This document shows positions 44,075-53,442 of a stretch of 64,000 nucleotides of DNA, one piece after another. The stretch covers positions 111,726-175,725 of the forward strand of contig NZ_JAOQJW010000005.1 in the NCBI RefSeq assembly GCF_025567265.1, in the 5' to 3' direction. The stretch comes from Dorea_A amylophila (GTDB taxonomy: Bacteria > Bacillota > Clostridia > Lachnospirales > Lachnospiraceae). The notes beneath the pieces are model-generated. The model was not told the origin of the DNA, did no database searches, and saw only the letters and a list, made by a program, of their open reading frames with translations. Numbering within the stretch: the stretch's first letter is position 1; the number at the start of each line of letters is the position of its first letter. The position numbers and the translations under genes were made by a program.

Positions 44075-44560
44075 CTATACCTGAATTGCTGTTACGGAAA
44101 GGATAGAAATCAGAAGTGCAAGGATGGCATATGTCTCAACCATTGCAGGGAACAGCATTGCTTTACCGAACTGATCCGGCTTCTTTGCTACGATTCCGAT
44201 TGCTGCCGCTGCTGTCTGTCCCTGTGCTTTTCCTGAAATCAGACCTACAATTCCGATTGGAAGGCAAGCTGCAAGAATCAGAAGTCCGGTCTTCGGATCC
44301 AGATCTGCTGCTCCGCCGCCAAGAAGTCCGATCTTAGATAATGTAATAAATCCAACCAGCAATCCGTAGATTCCCTGTGTACCAGGAAGCAGCTGCATGA
44401 TCAATACTTTTGCGAATTTGCTTGGGTCTTCTGTTACAACTCCGGACGCTGCCTGTCCTGCAATACCTACTCCGATCGCAGATCCTGCACCTGCCAGGAA
44501 TACTGCCACTGCCGCACCAAGAAGTGCATATACCATTCCCATATCATTCCAAATACTCAT
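44075..44560 (-). CDS. ntpK: V/A-type ATPase ring subunit K, sodium-type
   Basis: A 161-residue tandem-hairpin proteolipid with four membrane helices. It contains LPGTQ (residues 58-62), Gln113 in KAQGQ, and Glu142 in PAMVETYA. These correspond in motif to the E. hirae NtpK sodium ligands (Leu, Thr, Gln, Gln, Glu). Therefore the ring should bind and carry Na+, linking ATP hydrolysis or synthesis to a sodium gradient. The stator subunit I has the complementary arginine. Confidence 0.92.
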   Translation of the reverse strand: MSIWNDMGMVYALLGAAVAVFLAGAGSAIGVGIAGQAASGVVTEDPSKFAKVLIMQLLPGTQGIYGLLVGFITLSKIGLLGGGAADLDPKTGLLILAACLPIGIVGLISGKAQGQTAAAAIGIVAKKPDQFGKAMLFPAMVETYAILALLISILSVTAIQV

Positions 44561-44562
44561 AT

Positions 44563-46578
44563 CTATTTTTCCTCCTTAATATCTACATATTTTGTCTCCG
44601 CATGAAACGGTTCGAAAGGTTTTCCACCACCTTCGTAGAATTTTCCAAAGAATTCCACAAATTGAAGTCGGTTGGTGTGGACATATGCACCAAGCAGGTT
44701 GATTGCCAGGTTCATTGCATGTCCGACTATAAATACTACGATAAATAAGATGACCCCGAATACACTCTTACCAAGCATACTTCCCATCTGATTGACAACG
44801 GATGCGATAACGCCTGTCGCAAGTCCCAGTGCCAGAAGTCTGGAGTATGATAATACATCACTTAACCATCCGGTAATGTTGTAGATATCATATGCTCCAA
44901 GTGCAAGTCTGAGTGCCGGATTCTTGCTTGATCTTCCGGACATCAGTAACAGTCCGAGTGCTCCGATGATCGCCATTGCTTTCGACAATGTAATCAGTGC
45001 TGCAGGGAACACGATCTTCGTCTGTGCGATCGAAGCAAATATCTCTGACGGAAGCAGCATCAGGATCAGTCCGATCAGGAAAATGTACCACAGTACGATA
45101 TCACAGAAGAAATCCAGTACCTTTCCGTCTTTTAACAACATATATCCTTTGATTCCAAGACCCACGAACAGATGAACCAGTCCGAATGCCATCGAATAGA
45201 TCAGAAGTCTCATCGGATCATTTAACGGTGCAAACCAAAGTGGTTTGATCGTCAGCTCTTTTCCAAAGAATGTGCTCGATACAACATCTACGACATCTCC
45301 AAAATATCCACCGAACAAAATTCCCCATACCATAGTAGAAATTCCACAATACATGAACATTTTCATGGATTTTCTCATACCTGCGCTCATGCGCGGGAAT
45401 TTCTTAAGAACGACCAGACACACGATTGCGATGATCGCACCATATGCTGCATCTGATAACATCATTCCGAAGAAAAATACATAAAAGAATGACATGATCG
45501 CAGTCGGATCAATCTCTCCTTTATGCGGAAGTCCGTAAGACTCCAGAACTCCTTCCACGCTTTCCGAAAATCCGTTATTTTTAAGGATCACCGGTGGTTC
45601 TTCATCTTCTTTTAACTCTTCTACATCGATTACACAGTCATATGCTTCCCCGATTCCTTTCCGGATCGCCGGTACCGCTTCTTTCGCTGCGTAACCACTG
45701 ATAATAAATGTACGTCTGGACTGCGGAAGTGTTCCCAGTACTTCGTACTTTTCTGCACGCATCCGGTAATAATCGCCGATGACCTCCAGTTCCTCCCGGT
45801 CTTCTGCGTGGGATATGATCTCTTCCCGGATATTTGCGATATCTTCTTCAATCTGTCTGATCTGCTCTTCCAGTTCTTCTTTCTGCTTTGCCGGAATCCT
45901 TTCTGCCGATACGACCGGTCTTGAGAATCCAACCGTACGGAGTGTGTTCTCCACGTCTGCCGCCTGCTCCTTCATACAGAATACGCTTAAGTACACGGCA
46001 TCTTTATCCCGGCTTATAACCGATATATCTACAGCTTCAATCTCTGGATGCTCTTCGGCAAGCTTTCCGTAGATCATTTCCAGTGTCGTCTCCGCCGCCA
46101 TGGTTCCAAGAAGCATTGCCGTCTTTTTCGTACCCGGATAATTCATCTCCACTTCCAGACTCATCCACGGCGCAAGTGCCTCTATCTGGGTATTCCGCTT
46201 CACGATCTCGGCCTGTGCTTCCGCAATTCTCTTATGATCAGCAATCAGAAGTTCCGCCACTTCCATGACCTCCTCCTGTTTCACCGCTGCTGCTTCCATC
46301 GTCTTCTTATCGATCAGCTTATTGCCTTCCAGACTGGCGAACATCGACTTTTTCTCCGGAGCATACTGATTCAACACATCCAGTGCATTTTCCGTGATCT
46401 GCACCCGTTTCTCAAAGCTTGATTTCGCACTCTGCGTATCCATCTTCTCGAATCCGGCTTCGTCCTGTGCGACCTGATGCATCTCTATCATGCCCATGGA
46501 CTGCAGTTTTTCCAGAATCGCTTTCCGGTCATGCTTTAATGCGCAGATACTGATTCGCTGCATCTGCAATACTGCCAT
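44563..46578 (-). CDS. ntpI: V/A-type ATPase membrane subunit I
   Basis: A 671-residue stator subunit. An N-terminal cytoplasmic arm (about 1-350) of coiled coils and two globular ends holds the peripheral stalks; the C-terminal half has seven or eight membrane helices. The essential arginine is in SYSRLLALGLATGV, near residue 590, facing the K ring. Two bases separate it from ntpK. Confidence 0.93.
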   Translation of the reverse strand: MAVLQMQRISICALKHDRKAILEKLQSMGMIEMHQVAQDEAGFEKMDTQSAKSSFEKRVQITENALDVLNQYAPEKKSMFASLEGNKLIDKKTMEAAAVKQEEVMEVAELLIADHKRIAEAQAEIVKRNTQIEALAPWMSLEVEMNYPGTKKTAMLLGTMAAETTLEMIYGKLAEEHPEIEAVDISVISRDKDAVYLSVFCMKEQAADVENTLRTVGFSRPVVSAERIPAKQKEELEEQIRQIEEDIANIREEIISHAEDREELEVIGDYYRMRAEKYEVLGTLPQSRRTFIISGYAAKEAVPAIRKGIGEAYDCVIDVEELKEDEEPPVILKNNGFSESVEGVLESYGLPHKGEIDPTAIMSFFYVFFFGMMLSDAAYGAIIAIVCLVVLKKFPRMSAGMRKSMKMFMYCGISTMVWGILFGGYFGDVVDVVSSTFFGKELTIKPLWFAPLNDPMRLLIYSMAFGLVHLFVGLGIKGYMLLKDGKVLDFFCDIVLWYIFLIGLILMLLPSEIFASIAQTKIVFPAALITLSKAMAIIGALGLLLMSGRSSKNPALRLALGAYDIYNITGWLSDVLSYSRLLALGLATGVIASVVNQMGSMLGKSVFGVILFIVVFIVGHAMNLAINLLGAYVHTNRLQFVEFFGKFYEGGGKPFEPFHAETKYVDIKEEK

Positions 46579-46629
46579 AACTGCATCCCTCCTTTTCTTC
46601 TTTTTCAGGCTTTTTCTCTTCCCGTATCA

Positions 46630-46938
46630 TCAAAGCAACGCTTTCATGACTGCGGATACCGCCTCCTCTTCTTTTCCCTGAGCCAGTGCTTTTAACGCTT
46701 CTGTCTCCTGTTCTGTCTTCTCGCAAGCCTTTTTCTTTAAGGTTTCGCCTTCTTCTTTCACCTGCAAAAGTTCTGTTTCTGCCTGTTTCTTTGCATTTGC
46801 TACAGTCTGTTCTTTTATCTCTTTTGCTTCTTTAGCAGCTTTTTCAAGGATCTCGGTACACGTTGCATCTGCTTTTCTTATGATCTCATCCGCTTCATTC
46901 TCCGTTTCCTTGATGGCCTTAATGGTTTCTTCTACCAT
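46630..46938 (-). CDS. ntpF: V/A-type ATPase peripheral-stalk subunit (H/G type)
   Basis: A 102-residue, almost entirely coiled-coil protein rich in Glu, Lys and Ala (EEADEIIRKADATC-like heptads), the partner of subunit E in the outer stalk. It is the first gene of the operon F-I-K-E-C-G-A-B-D as in Enterococcus hirae, where it is called NtpF. A TATAAT sits at 46982-46987 about 45 bases upstream. Confidence 0.88.
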   Translation of the reverse strand: MVEETIKAIKETENEADEIIRKADATCTEILEKAAKEAKEIKEQTVANAKKQAETELLQVKEEGETLKKKACEKTEQETEALKALAQGKEEEAVSAVMKALL

Positions 46939-47146
46939 TTTTCTACCACCTCTCCTTCAAAAAATACAAAATCTAGTTTAAATTATAATCTTATTTTCGT
47001 GATTTTGCCATACATTTCTTATATTTTCTTTAAATTGTATGTCACTTTGATACATTTTTATCATTTTGTCGTTTTATATCTGTGCACATATTAATAAGTA
47101 GAAATACTGAAAAACCTCCTGCGTTTACTTATATACCTGGTATGCA

Positions 47147-47196
47147 AATAAGGATATCATCTCATTTTCTTAACGAAAATGGACAATATCCTTATT
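47147..47196 (-). terminator. Nested hairpin ending the PTS operon
   Basis: AATAAGGATAT (47147-47157) and ATATCCTTATT (47186-47196) are perfect complements, with a second CATTTTC/GAAAATG stem inside. On the minus strand it is followed by TGCATACC after TTATT. It lies 20 bases past the PTS gene stop. No other gene is seen in 46939-47216. Confidence 0.6.
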
Positions 47197-47216
47197 TTGT
47201 CTAAATAATATGGAAT

Positions 47217-49163
47217 TTATACAATCTCTGCAGCTTCGCTTATGCCGCTCTTAACGTTTTCCACATTTCTGGTTTCTACTTTTTCTCCCGAAGTCACAAT
47301 GACAATAACGCTGTCACTTTTGCCTGCTTTTCTGATCTTTTCAAAATCCACTTCAACCAGTGGATCTCCACTTTTTACATTCTGTCCTGTCTTTGCAATG
47401 ATATGGAATCCATCACCGTTCATTGCTACGGTATCAATACCGATGTGAATCAAGATTTCTTTTCCATCATCTGTAGAAAGACCAACCGCATGTCCCGTCT
47501 CATACATAAGTTCTACGGTTCCATTAATTGGGGATTTGATTATGGAATCTTCCGGAACAATGGCAAATCCATCCCCCAGCACCTTTCCCGCAAATGTCGG
47601 ATCAGTCACTTCTTCCAATGGAATTACTTTTCCTGATACTGGAGCTATAATCTTATTTCCATCCATGGACTCTTTATGTTCCCGGTTCTCCTCATTTGTC
47701 ATTTCTCCATTTGCTTCCATCTCCAATACTGATCCATCATCCATTCCGTCCTCTGGCAGCATTGCTTCTTCCGGCACTCCGAACAGGTATGTCAGTACAA
47801 AACATAATGCAACCGAACAGATGGAAATAATCAGATACCACAGGAACTGTCTTCCTTCATAAATGTACATCAGATAAGAAGGGATAACTGCCAGTCCGTA
47901 AGAATTAGACTGAATATTTAATAATGATAACGATGCAGCTCCAAGTCCTGATGTAAATAACATGATAATCAACGGTTTCAGATTATAGCGCAGCTGGATA
48001 CCGAAGAGTACCGGCTCGCTGATTCCGAACAGTTGCGATAACATAGCTCCAATACTCGTCTGTCTGACCGTAGTATTTTTTGATTTTACAAAAAATGCAA
48101 GACACGTTCCAACATTGGCAAATCCGTACATTGCACATAATGTAATCACCGGATTGAATCCTGTGTTCGCAAGAAGTGAAGTCTCGATCATTGTATATGT
48201 ATGATGCAACCCGGTAATTACAAGAAGCGGGTATGTCGCTCCGATGATAAAGCCACCGATTCCAAATGGCAGATGTACCAGTGCTTCAACGATGCTGACA
48301 AGCTTTAATTCCACCACATGCATCACAGGTCCTACACAAAGGATTACGATTAAGAATGTAACCAGCATCACTACAAATGGCGTCATGATCAGATCCAGTG
48401 CATTCGGCATGATTTTTCTGAGCTTTTTCTCAAGCTTTGCCCCGATCAGTGCCGTAATGATCGCTGTCAGTACACTACCCTGGCATCCAACGATTGGAAT
48501 CTTTCCAAATGCCATGATTGCTGATATTCCGCTGTCCGGATTCGCTACCGAATATGCATTTGGCAGGATTGGTGAAACGAGCATCAGACCAAGTACCATA
48601 CCAATGACCGGTGTTCCGCCGAATACCTTGAATGCAGACCAGCAGATGATCGCCGGCAGGAACGAGAATGCCGTCTCAGTCAGTACATTTACCAGTGTTA
48701 CGATGTAATCCGGAATCATATCTGTAGATGCACCGAACAATCCCAGTACATTATCGTTGAACACGCAGCCTTTTAATCCCAGGAACAGACCGGTCGCCGC
48801 GATCACCGGGATGATCGGGATAAAGATATCTCCCAGTATCCGCATCAGGCGCTTTACACCTTTTTGCTGATTCTTGATTGCTTCATCCTGTTCTTTTTTT
48901 GATAATGTTTTTAATCCAAGATTCTCTATTTCTTCATATACTTTATTGACAATTCCGGTTCCCAGAATGATCTGGAACTGACCTGCATTGAAAAATGTTC
49001 CCTTTACAAGCGGCAGTTTTTCCAGTTTCTTCACATCGATTGCTTCTTTATCTTTGACGATTAGACGCAATCTGGTTGCACAATGTGTTGCAGATACAAT
49101 ATTGTCTTTGCCGACGATCCGGATAATCTCCTCCGCCGTTTTCCTGTAATCCTTTCCTTCCAT
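47217..49163 (-). CDS. PTS EIIBCA, alpha-glucoside/trehalose type
   Basis: A 648-residue phosphotransferase permease in the order B-C-A. EIIB has phosphorylated Cys28 in SATHCATRLR; EIIC (about 105-460) has ten membrane segments with GLHHTY and a conserved GISEP motif (FGISEPVLFGIQL); EIIA (about 500-648) ends with the phosphoaccepting His in ILIHIGIDTV. Family Glc, sucrose/trehalose subgroup. It imports and phosphorylates a disaccharide, probably trehalose, maltose or similar, feeding the GH13 enzyme 22 bases upstream. The exact sugar is not readable from sequence. Confidence 0.92.
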   Translation of the reverse strand: MEGKDYRKTAEEIIRIVGKDNIVSATHCATRLRLIVKDKEAIDVKKLEKLPLVKGTFFNAGQFQIILGTGIVNKVYEEIENLGLKTLSKKEQDEAIKNQQKGVKRLMRILGDIFIPIIPVIAATGLFLGLKGCVFNDNVLGLFGASTDMIPDYIVTLVNVLTETAFSFLPAIICWSAFKVFGGTPVIGMVLGLMLVSPILPNAYSVANPDSGISAIMAFGKIPIVGCQGSVLTAIITALIGAKLEKKLRKIMPNALDLIMTPFVVMLVTFLIVILCVGPVMHVVELKLVSIVEALVHLPFGIGGFIIGATYPLLVITGLHHTYTMIETSLLANTGFNPVITLCAMYGFANVGTCLAFFVKSKNTTVRQTSIGAMLSQLFGISEPVLFGIQLRYNLKPLIIMLFTSGLGAASLSLLNIQSNSYGLAVIPSYLMYIYEGRQFLWYLIISICSVALCFVLTYLFGVPEEAMLPEDGMDDGSVLEMEANGEMTNEENREHKESMDGNKIIAPVSGKVIPLEEVTDPTFAGKVLGDGFAIVPEDSIIKSPINGTVELMYETGHAVGLSTDDGKEILIHIGIDTVAMNGDGFHIIAKTGQNVKSGDPLVEVDFEKIRKAGKSDSVIVIVTSGEKVETRNVENVKSGISEAAEIV

Positions 49164-49185
49164 GATTTTTGCTCCCTTTTTCCCT

Positions 49186-51738
49186 TTATTTTTCTTCCTT
49201 TATCTCTTTTAATAACACTGCCTGAAATGGCTTAAGTACTAATTTATTTTCTTTGATATTGAATTCTTTCTCTTTTCTGTCGGAATTTTGCCAGATCAAT
49301 TCTTTTTTCTCTACAACTACATTTTCTTCCACCGTCTCCGAACTCAGATTGATCCAGCATTCAATGCTTTCTTCTTTGGTAAATCTACGGTACGCGATTA
49401 CGTTGTCACTGCTCTGTAACGGTTCGATATCTCCAAATATCAGGCAGTCCCGGTATTCGCCTTTCTGTCTGAACGCTATCATTTCTTTATAGAACTGATA
49501 GATACTTCCGTCATGTCCAATCTGATCTTCTGCATTAATCTTCGGATATTCTTCTGTCATTCCAAGCCATGGTTTTACATTCGAGAATCCGCCATACTGT
49601 TCATTCGTCCACGGGAATGGTGTTCTTGTGTTGTCACGACTTCTGAGATTTACGATATGTAATGCTTCTTTTTCTGTCAGTCCCTCTTCGATCGATCTGT
49701 GATACTGGTCAATACTTGAAATGTCATTAAACTCTTCGATTCCATGTCTTTCAAAATTCACCATTCCCAGTTCCTGTCCCTGATAAATGAACGGTGTCCC
49801 TCTCAGGAAGAAATACATTGCCGCAAGTGCCTTTACCGCGTCACTGTTGTTCTGGTATTCTTTCAAATATTTTGACGTTGCTCTTGGTTGATCGTGATTT
49901 TCGATAAAGTTTGCACCCCAGCCGCACTTTTGCAGTGCCCTCTGACTTGCCATAACTTTCTGATTCAGATCTTTTACCGTCCACGGAATCCGTTTGAACC
50001 ATTCACTTCCCGATGCAATATCCAGATCCGCATAACGGAAATCAAATATCATCGAAAAGTATCCCTGTTCCCCGATAAATTCTTCCAGCTCTTCATACGG
50101 AACTCCCGGCGCCTCCGCAACCGTCACACAATCATGTCTCTGGAATGTATTTTCTTTCAGCTCATTTAAAAATGTACCGATTCCCGGTTGATTTCTGGAT
50201 GCCTTGGTGCATTTTGCCAGACCATCTGCTCCGTCTGCTTCCCGGTCTTCCCAGGTCAGATCCTTTTTGATAAATGTAATCGCATCAATCCGGAACCCGG
50301 CAATGCCTTTATCCAGCCACCAGTTGACCATCTGATACAATTCTTTTCGTACTTCCGGATTCTCCCAGTTCAGATCCGGCTGCTTTTTCCCAAATGCGTG
50401 AAAATAATACTCGTCTCTTCCCGGAATCTTTTCCCACACATTTCCGCCAAATACAGATCTCCAGTTATTGATCTCTTTCTTTCCGGATTTAAAAATGTAA
50501 TAATCATGATATTTACTTTCCGGATTCTTTAACGCTTCCTGGAACCATGGATGTTCATCTGATGTATGGTTGATTACGAGATCCAGTATGATCTTAATAT
50601 TTCTTTTCTTTCCTTCACTGATTAATTCATCCATGTCCTCCATAGTTCCGAATTCTTCAGCAATCTTCATATAATCAGAAATATCATATCCGTTATCATC
50701 CATCGGTGACTGATAACACGGACAGATCCATAACATGGTAACCCCCAGATCCTTCAAGTAGTCAAGCTTTGATGTAATTCCTTTCAGATCACCGATTCCA
50801 TCCCCGTTACTGTCACAAAAGCTTCTTGGATAAATCTGATATATAACTTCTTCCTGCCACCATTTTCTTTTTACCATCTCTTGCCTCTCCTTAATGATTT
50901 TCCTGTTCACCAGTTCTTTGTAAATACCATCTTCCTGTACTGTTCCGCAGATACTGTCTGCTATCTTTTTTAATTCTGCACTGCCGTTTTCCATGGCCAC
51001 TCCCGTTCCTGTTGCTAGTAACAGTTCTTCATCATTCTCTCCATCTCCGAAGCTCATGCTTTCGGATTTTTCGATTTCCAGTTTCTGATTCAGATATCTG
51101 ACTGCATTGCCTTTATTGCATCCTTCTGGAAGGCATTCCAGCAAGTAATCCTTTCCAAATGGTATCATCTGTACAATCTCGCATCTGTTCTCTATCTCTT
51201 CTTTTATACGGTTTATTACCGCTTCTGTTCCAACGATACAAATCTTATGTGCTTTTTCCTGATTCGAATCATATGCTTCCATATTATCTTTGTACAAATA
51301 TCTATTCTTTCTTTTGATTTTTTCTCTTTCTTCTTCTGTACAATTCTTTGTCTTTTCTTTAAATAACTGCTGATATATTTCTGCTGCCTTTTGATCCATA
51401 TAGACATTCTTTTGTGTTTCCAGCACCAGCCCGGCCTGTTGCTTTTCTGTTAATATCCTGACCTCTTTCAGCCATTTATCAGAATACTCTTTCCTGCTCA
51501 GTTCCTTGCCCCGGTACAAAATTCTTGTACCTCCTCCACTGATGGTTCCATCCATCTGAAGTTCCTGCACATCTTTTTGAATACTGCCCGTATTTCTTCC
51601 GGTGCATATGCATGTCAGAATTCCCTGTCTTTTACATTCCCGGATTGCATACCTCGTTTTTTCAGATACCTCTGCATTTTCTTCTCTAAGAGTTCCGTCT
51701 ATATCAAAGTAGATCATCTTCACACTTTGATCTTTCAC
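49186..51738 (-). CDS. HAD phosphatase-GH13 alpha-glucosidase fusion
   Basis: One open frame with two enzymes. Residues about 47-315 (numbered from 51855) are a Cof-type HAD phosphatase: FDIDGTL (nucleophile Asp51), CTGRNTG, GCNKGNA (motif III Lys) and GDGENDE. From residue 327 a full GH13 alpha-glucosidase follows: IYQIYPRSF, DLVINHTSDEHPWF, GFRIDAIT (nucleophile Asp), TVAEAPG (acid/base) and FIENHDQPR. It is of the oligo-1,6-glucosidase/trehalose-6-phosphate hydrolase type. ATG at residue 327 (50877) has AAGGAGAGG upstream, so GH13 can also be made alone. The 5' start is uncertain: 51738 GTG (AAGGCAGGTG upstream), 51786 or 51855; the first lies past a terminator-like hairpin. Expected to process sugar phosphates imported by the PTS. 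Confidence 0.85.
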   Translation of the reverse strand: MKDQSVKMIYFDIDGTLREENAEVSEKTRYAIRECKRQGILTCICTGRNTGSIQKDVQELQMDGTISGGGTRILYRGKELSRKEYSDKWLKEVRILTEKQQAGLVLETQKNVYMDQKAAEIYQQLFKEKTKNCTEEEREKIKRKNRYLYKDNMEAYDSNQEKAHKICIVGTEAVINRIKEEIENRCEIVQMIPFGKDYLLECLPEGCNKGNAVRYLNQKLEIEKSESMSFGDGENDEELLLATGTGVAMENGSAELKKIADSICGTVQEDGIYKELVNRKIIKERQEMVKRKWWQEEVIYQIYPRSFCDSNGDGIGDLKGITSKLDYLKDLGVTMLWICPCYQSPMDDNGYDISDYMKIAEEFGTMEDMDELISEGKKRNIKIILDLVINHTSDEHPWFQEALKNPESKYHDYYIFKSGKKEINNWRSVFGGNVWEKIPGRDEYYFHAFGKKQPDLNWENPEVRKELYQMVNWWLDKGIAGFRIDAITFIKKDLTWEDREADGADGLAKCTKASRNQPGIGTFLNELKENTFQRHDCVTVAEAPGVPYEELEEFIGEQGYFSMIFDFRYADLDIASGSEWFKRIPWTVKDLNQKVMASQRALQKCGWGANFIENHDQPRATSKYLKEYQNNSDAVKALAAMYFFLRGTPFIYQGQELGMVNFERHGIEEFNDISSIDQYHRSIEEGLTEKEALHIVNLRSRDNTRTPFPWTNEQYGGFSNVKPWLGMTEEYPKINAEDQIGHDGSIYQFYKEMIAFRQKGEYRDCLIFGDIEPLQSSDNVIAYRRFTKEESIECWINLSSETVEENVVVEKKELIWQNSDRKEKEFNIKENKLVLKPFQAVLLKEIKEEK

Positions 51739-51797
51739 GTTTCCGCTCACCTGCCTTATTGCTTTCTGTTTTGTTTCTGAAGTCATATTAACAAAAG

Positions 51798-51829
51798 AAA
51801 CGGAGCCATTCAATGCATTGGCTCCGTTT
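51798..51829 (-). terminator. Terminator/attenuator between rpiR and the HAD-GH13 gene
   Basis: AAACGGAGCCA (51798-51808) and TGGCTCCGTTT (51819-51829) form a perfect 11-bp stem with a ten-base loop. On the minus strand it runs into CTTTTGTTAAT. It lies in the leader of the HAD-GH13 gene and behind the RpiR gene stop at 51889. Confidence 0.75.
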
Positions 51830-51836
51830 AAAAAAT

Positions 51837-51855
51837 ATGTACACTTTTCGTACAT
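51837..51855. promoter_or_regulatory. ATGTAC inverted repeat, candidate RpiR operator
   Basis: ATGTAC (51837-51842) and GTACAT (51850-51855), seven bases apart, sit 33 bases past the RpiR gene and directly ahead of the terminator hairpin. A regulator-binding site is plausible from position only. Confidence 0.35.
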
Positions 51856-51888
51856 TGTTTTGCTTTATAAAACTTTGTTCATGTATAT

Positions 51889-52659
51889 TTATATGTCTTC
51901 CTTTTTATCCGATTTTCCAGCCAGATAATTCTGATATGCCAGATAAAGTAATTCAATCAGAATAAAATACGGCGTTGTAGATTCATAATCTCCGTATTCT
52001 CCCACTTCAGCATGTAAAGACTCAATATACAGATTCTCATCACAGCATGCAGATAACGGATTATTACTCATCCTTGTAACTGATACCAGAAATGTACCTT
52101 TTACCCGCAATCTCTTTGCCAGATTTATCATATAGTCTGCCTCTCCCGATAAAGAGATAAGAAAGACCATGTCATCCTTATGAATATTCTTTTCTATTGC
52201 CTGACACATATCATGACCATGTAGGTCTATTAGTGTTTTTTCCGGGAGAAATATTCTCTTCATCTCGCTGGCCACACGTGCCTGCGACGATCCACTTCCA
52301 TATACAACCACTCTTTTTGCATGACACAAAGACTCAAAGATCCGGTTATAATCCCGCTTTAGAAAATCATCCAGCATCTTATGATAGCTTTCTGTCATTG
52401 TTTCAAGCAGATTCCATTCCGTCACTTTACTTTCCCGCTCTTCGATACGCAGCATCGCCTTTAATTCACGAAATCCGTTCAGACCGAGATGCTTTGCAAA
52501 CCGTACCAGCAGGGATTTGGACACGCCGCATTTTCTTGCAGTCTCGTCTATCGTATCTCTGCAAAAATCTTTCCGATTCTCATATAGATACTGGCAGATA
52601 TATCGCTCATTCTCATTCATTTCCGAATAATACAAATTCATCAGCTCATCTGTATTCAT
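51889..52659 (-). CDS. RpiR-family regulator, second copy
   Basis: A 256-residue MurR/RpiR-type regulator: N-terminal HTH (about 1-75, DETARKCGVSKSLLVRFAKH) and a C-terminal SIS sugar-phosphate domain (about 105-245, RVVVYGSGSSQARVASEMK, VFLISLSGEADY). It probably senses the phosphosugar made by the adjacent PTS. Two such genes lie back to back, one base apart, so this is a tandem pair. Confidence 0.9.
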   Translation of the reverse strand: MNTDELMNLYYSEMNENERYICQYLYENRKDFCRDTIDETARKCGVSKSLLVRFAKHLGLNGFRELKAMLRIEERESKVTEWNLLETMTESYHKMLDDFLKRDYNRIFESLCHAKRVVVYGSGSSQARVASEMKRIFLPEKTLIDLHGHDMCQAIEKNIHKDDMVFLISLSGEADYMINLAKRLRVKGTFLVSVTRMSNNPLSACCDENLYIESLHAEVGEYGDYESTTPYFILIELLYLAYQNYLAGKSDKKEDI

Positions 52660-52660
52660 C

Positions 52661-53434
52661 TCACTCTTCTCCTGTATCAGACTGGTTGTTACTGTTCACA
52701 AATTCCAGATATCGCACAGACAATATATCCAGCAGCATATAAAACGCAGCTATCATCTCATATGACTGATCCTGCCCTTTATGTATAACTCTGGTTCCTA
52801 CATAAAGGTTATATTCCGCCAGCCTTGCAAGTGCATTATTATTCCATCTTGTAATAGACAACGTATGGATCTTCCTCTCCTGCGCCAGACGCACTGCCCG
52901 GAGTATCGACTGGTTCTCTCCTGATAATGACACTGCTACAAACAAATCTTTCTCTGAAAATTCTGTCTGTGCAAACTCAATCTCTCCGAGGTCAAATAAG
53001 TCTACACACCATTTTCCCATGATCATAAAGATACGCTTAAACTCATCTACAATTGCTTTCTGTTCATTTCCCGTACCGTACAGGTATATCGTATCTGCTT
53101 CATAGATTCTTTTACATATCTTACTATAATCATAATTCTGCAGTTCTTTGATCATCTCATGATAATCATCAATGATTCCCTGCATATCCAGCTTCTTATG
53201 CTCTGTTTCTCCGGTTCTTTGTTTTAATAGCAGCTGAAACTCAGCATAAGATGAGATCCACAGCTTTTTTAACATACGTACAAGTGTCGTTCTTGATACA
53301 CCGAGATGTCTGGCAAGCTGTGTACTATTCATAGTTCTTACCAGTTCTTTATTCTGCCGGATTTCCTGTACCATCAACCGGTCCGTGGCTGTCAGATAGC
53401 TGTAATTCTCATCTATCCGTTTTTCAAAATCCAT
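52661..53434 (-). CDS. RpiR-family regulator, first copy
   Basis: A 257-residue regulator of the same MurR/RpiR family: HTH (MNSTQLARHLGVSRTTLVRMLKK region) and SIS domain (TIYLYGTGNEQKAIVDEFKR, LFVAVSLSGENQS). The two copies are clearly diverged rather than recent duplicates. Head of the four-gene sugar locus; its stop is one base before the second copy's gene. Possibly the two form a heteromer. Confidence 0.9.
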   Translation of the reverse strand: MDFEKRIDENYSYLTATDRLMVQEIRQNKELVRTMNSTQLARHLGVSRTTLVRMLKKLWISSYAEFQLLLKQRTGETEHKKLDMQGIIDDYHEMIKELQNYDYSKICKRIYEADTIYLYGTGNEQKAIVDEFKRIFMIMGKWCVDLFDLGEIEFAQTEFSEKDLFVAVSLSGENQSILRAVRLAQERKIHTLSITRWNNNALARLAEYNLYVGTRVIHKGQDQSYEMIAAFYMLLDILSVRYLEFVNSNNQSDTGEE

Positions 53435-53442
53435 ATAATCTC

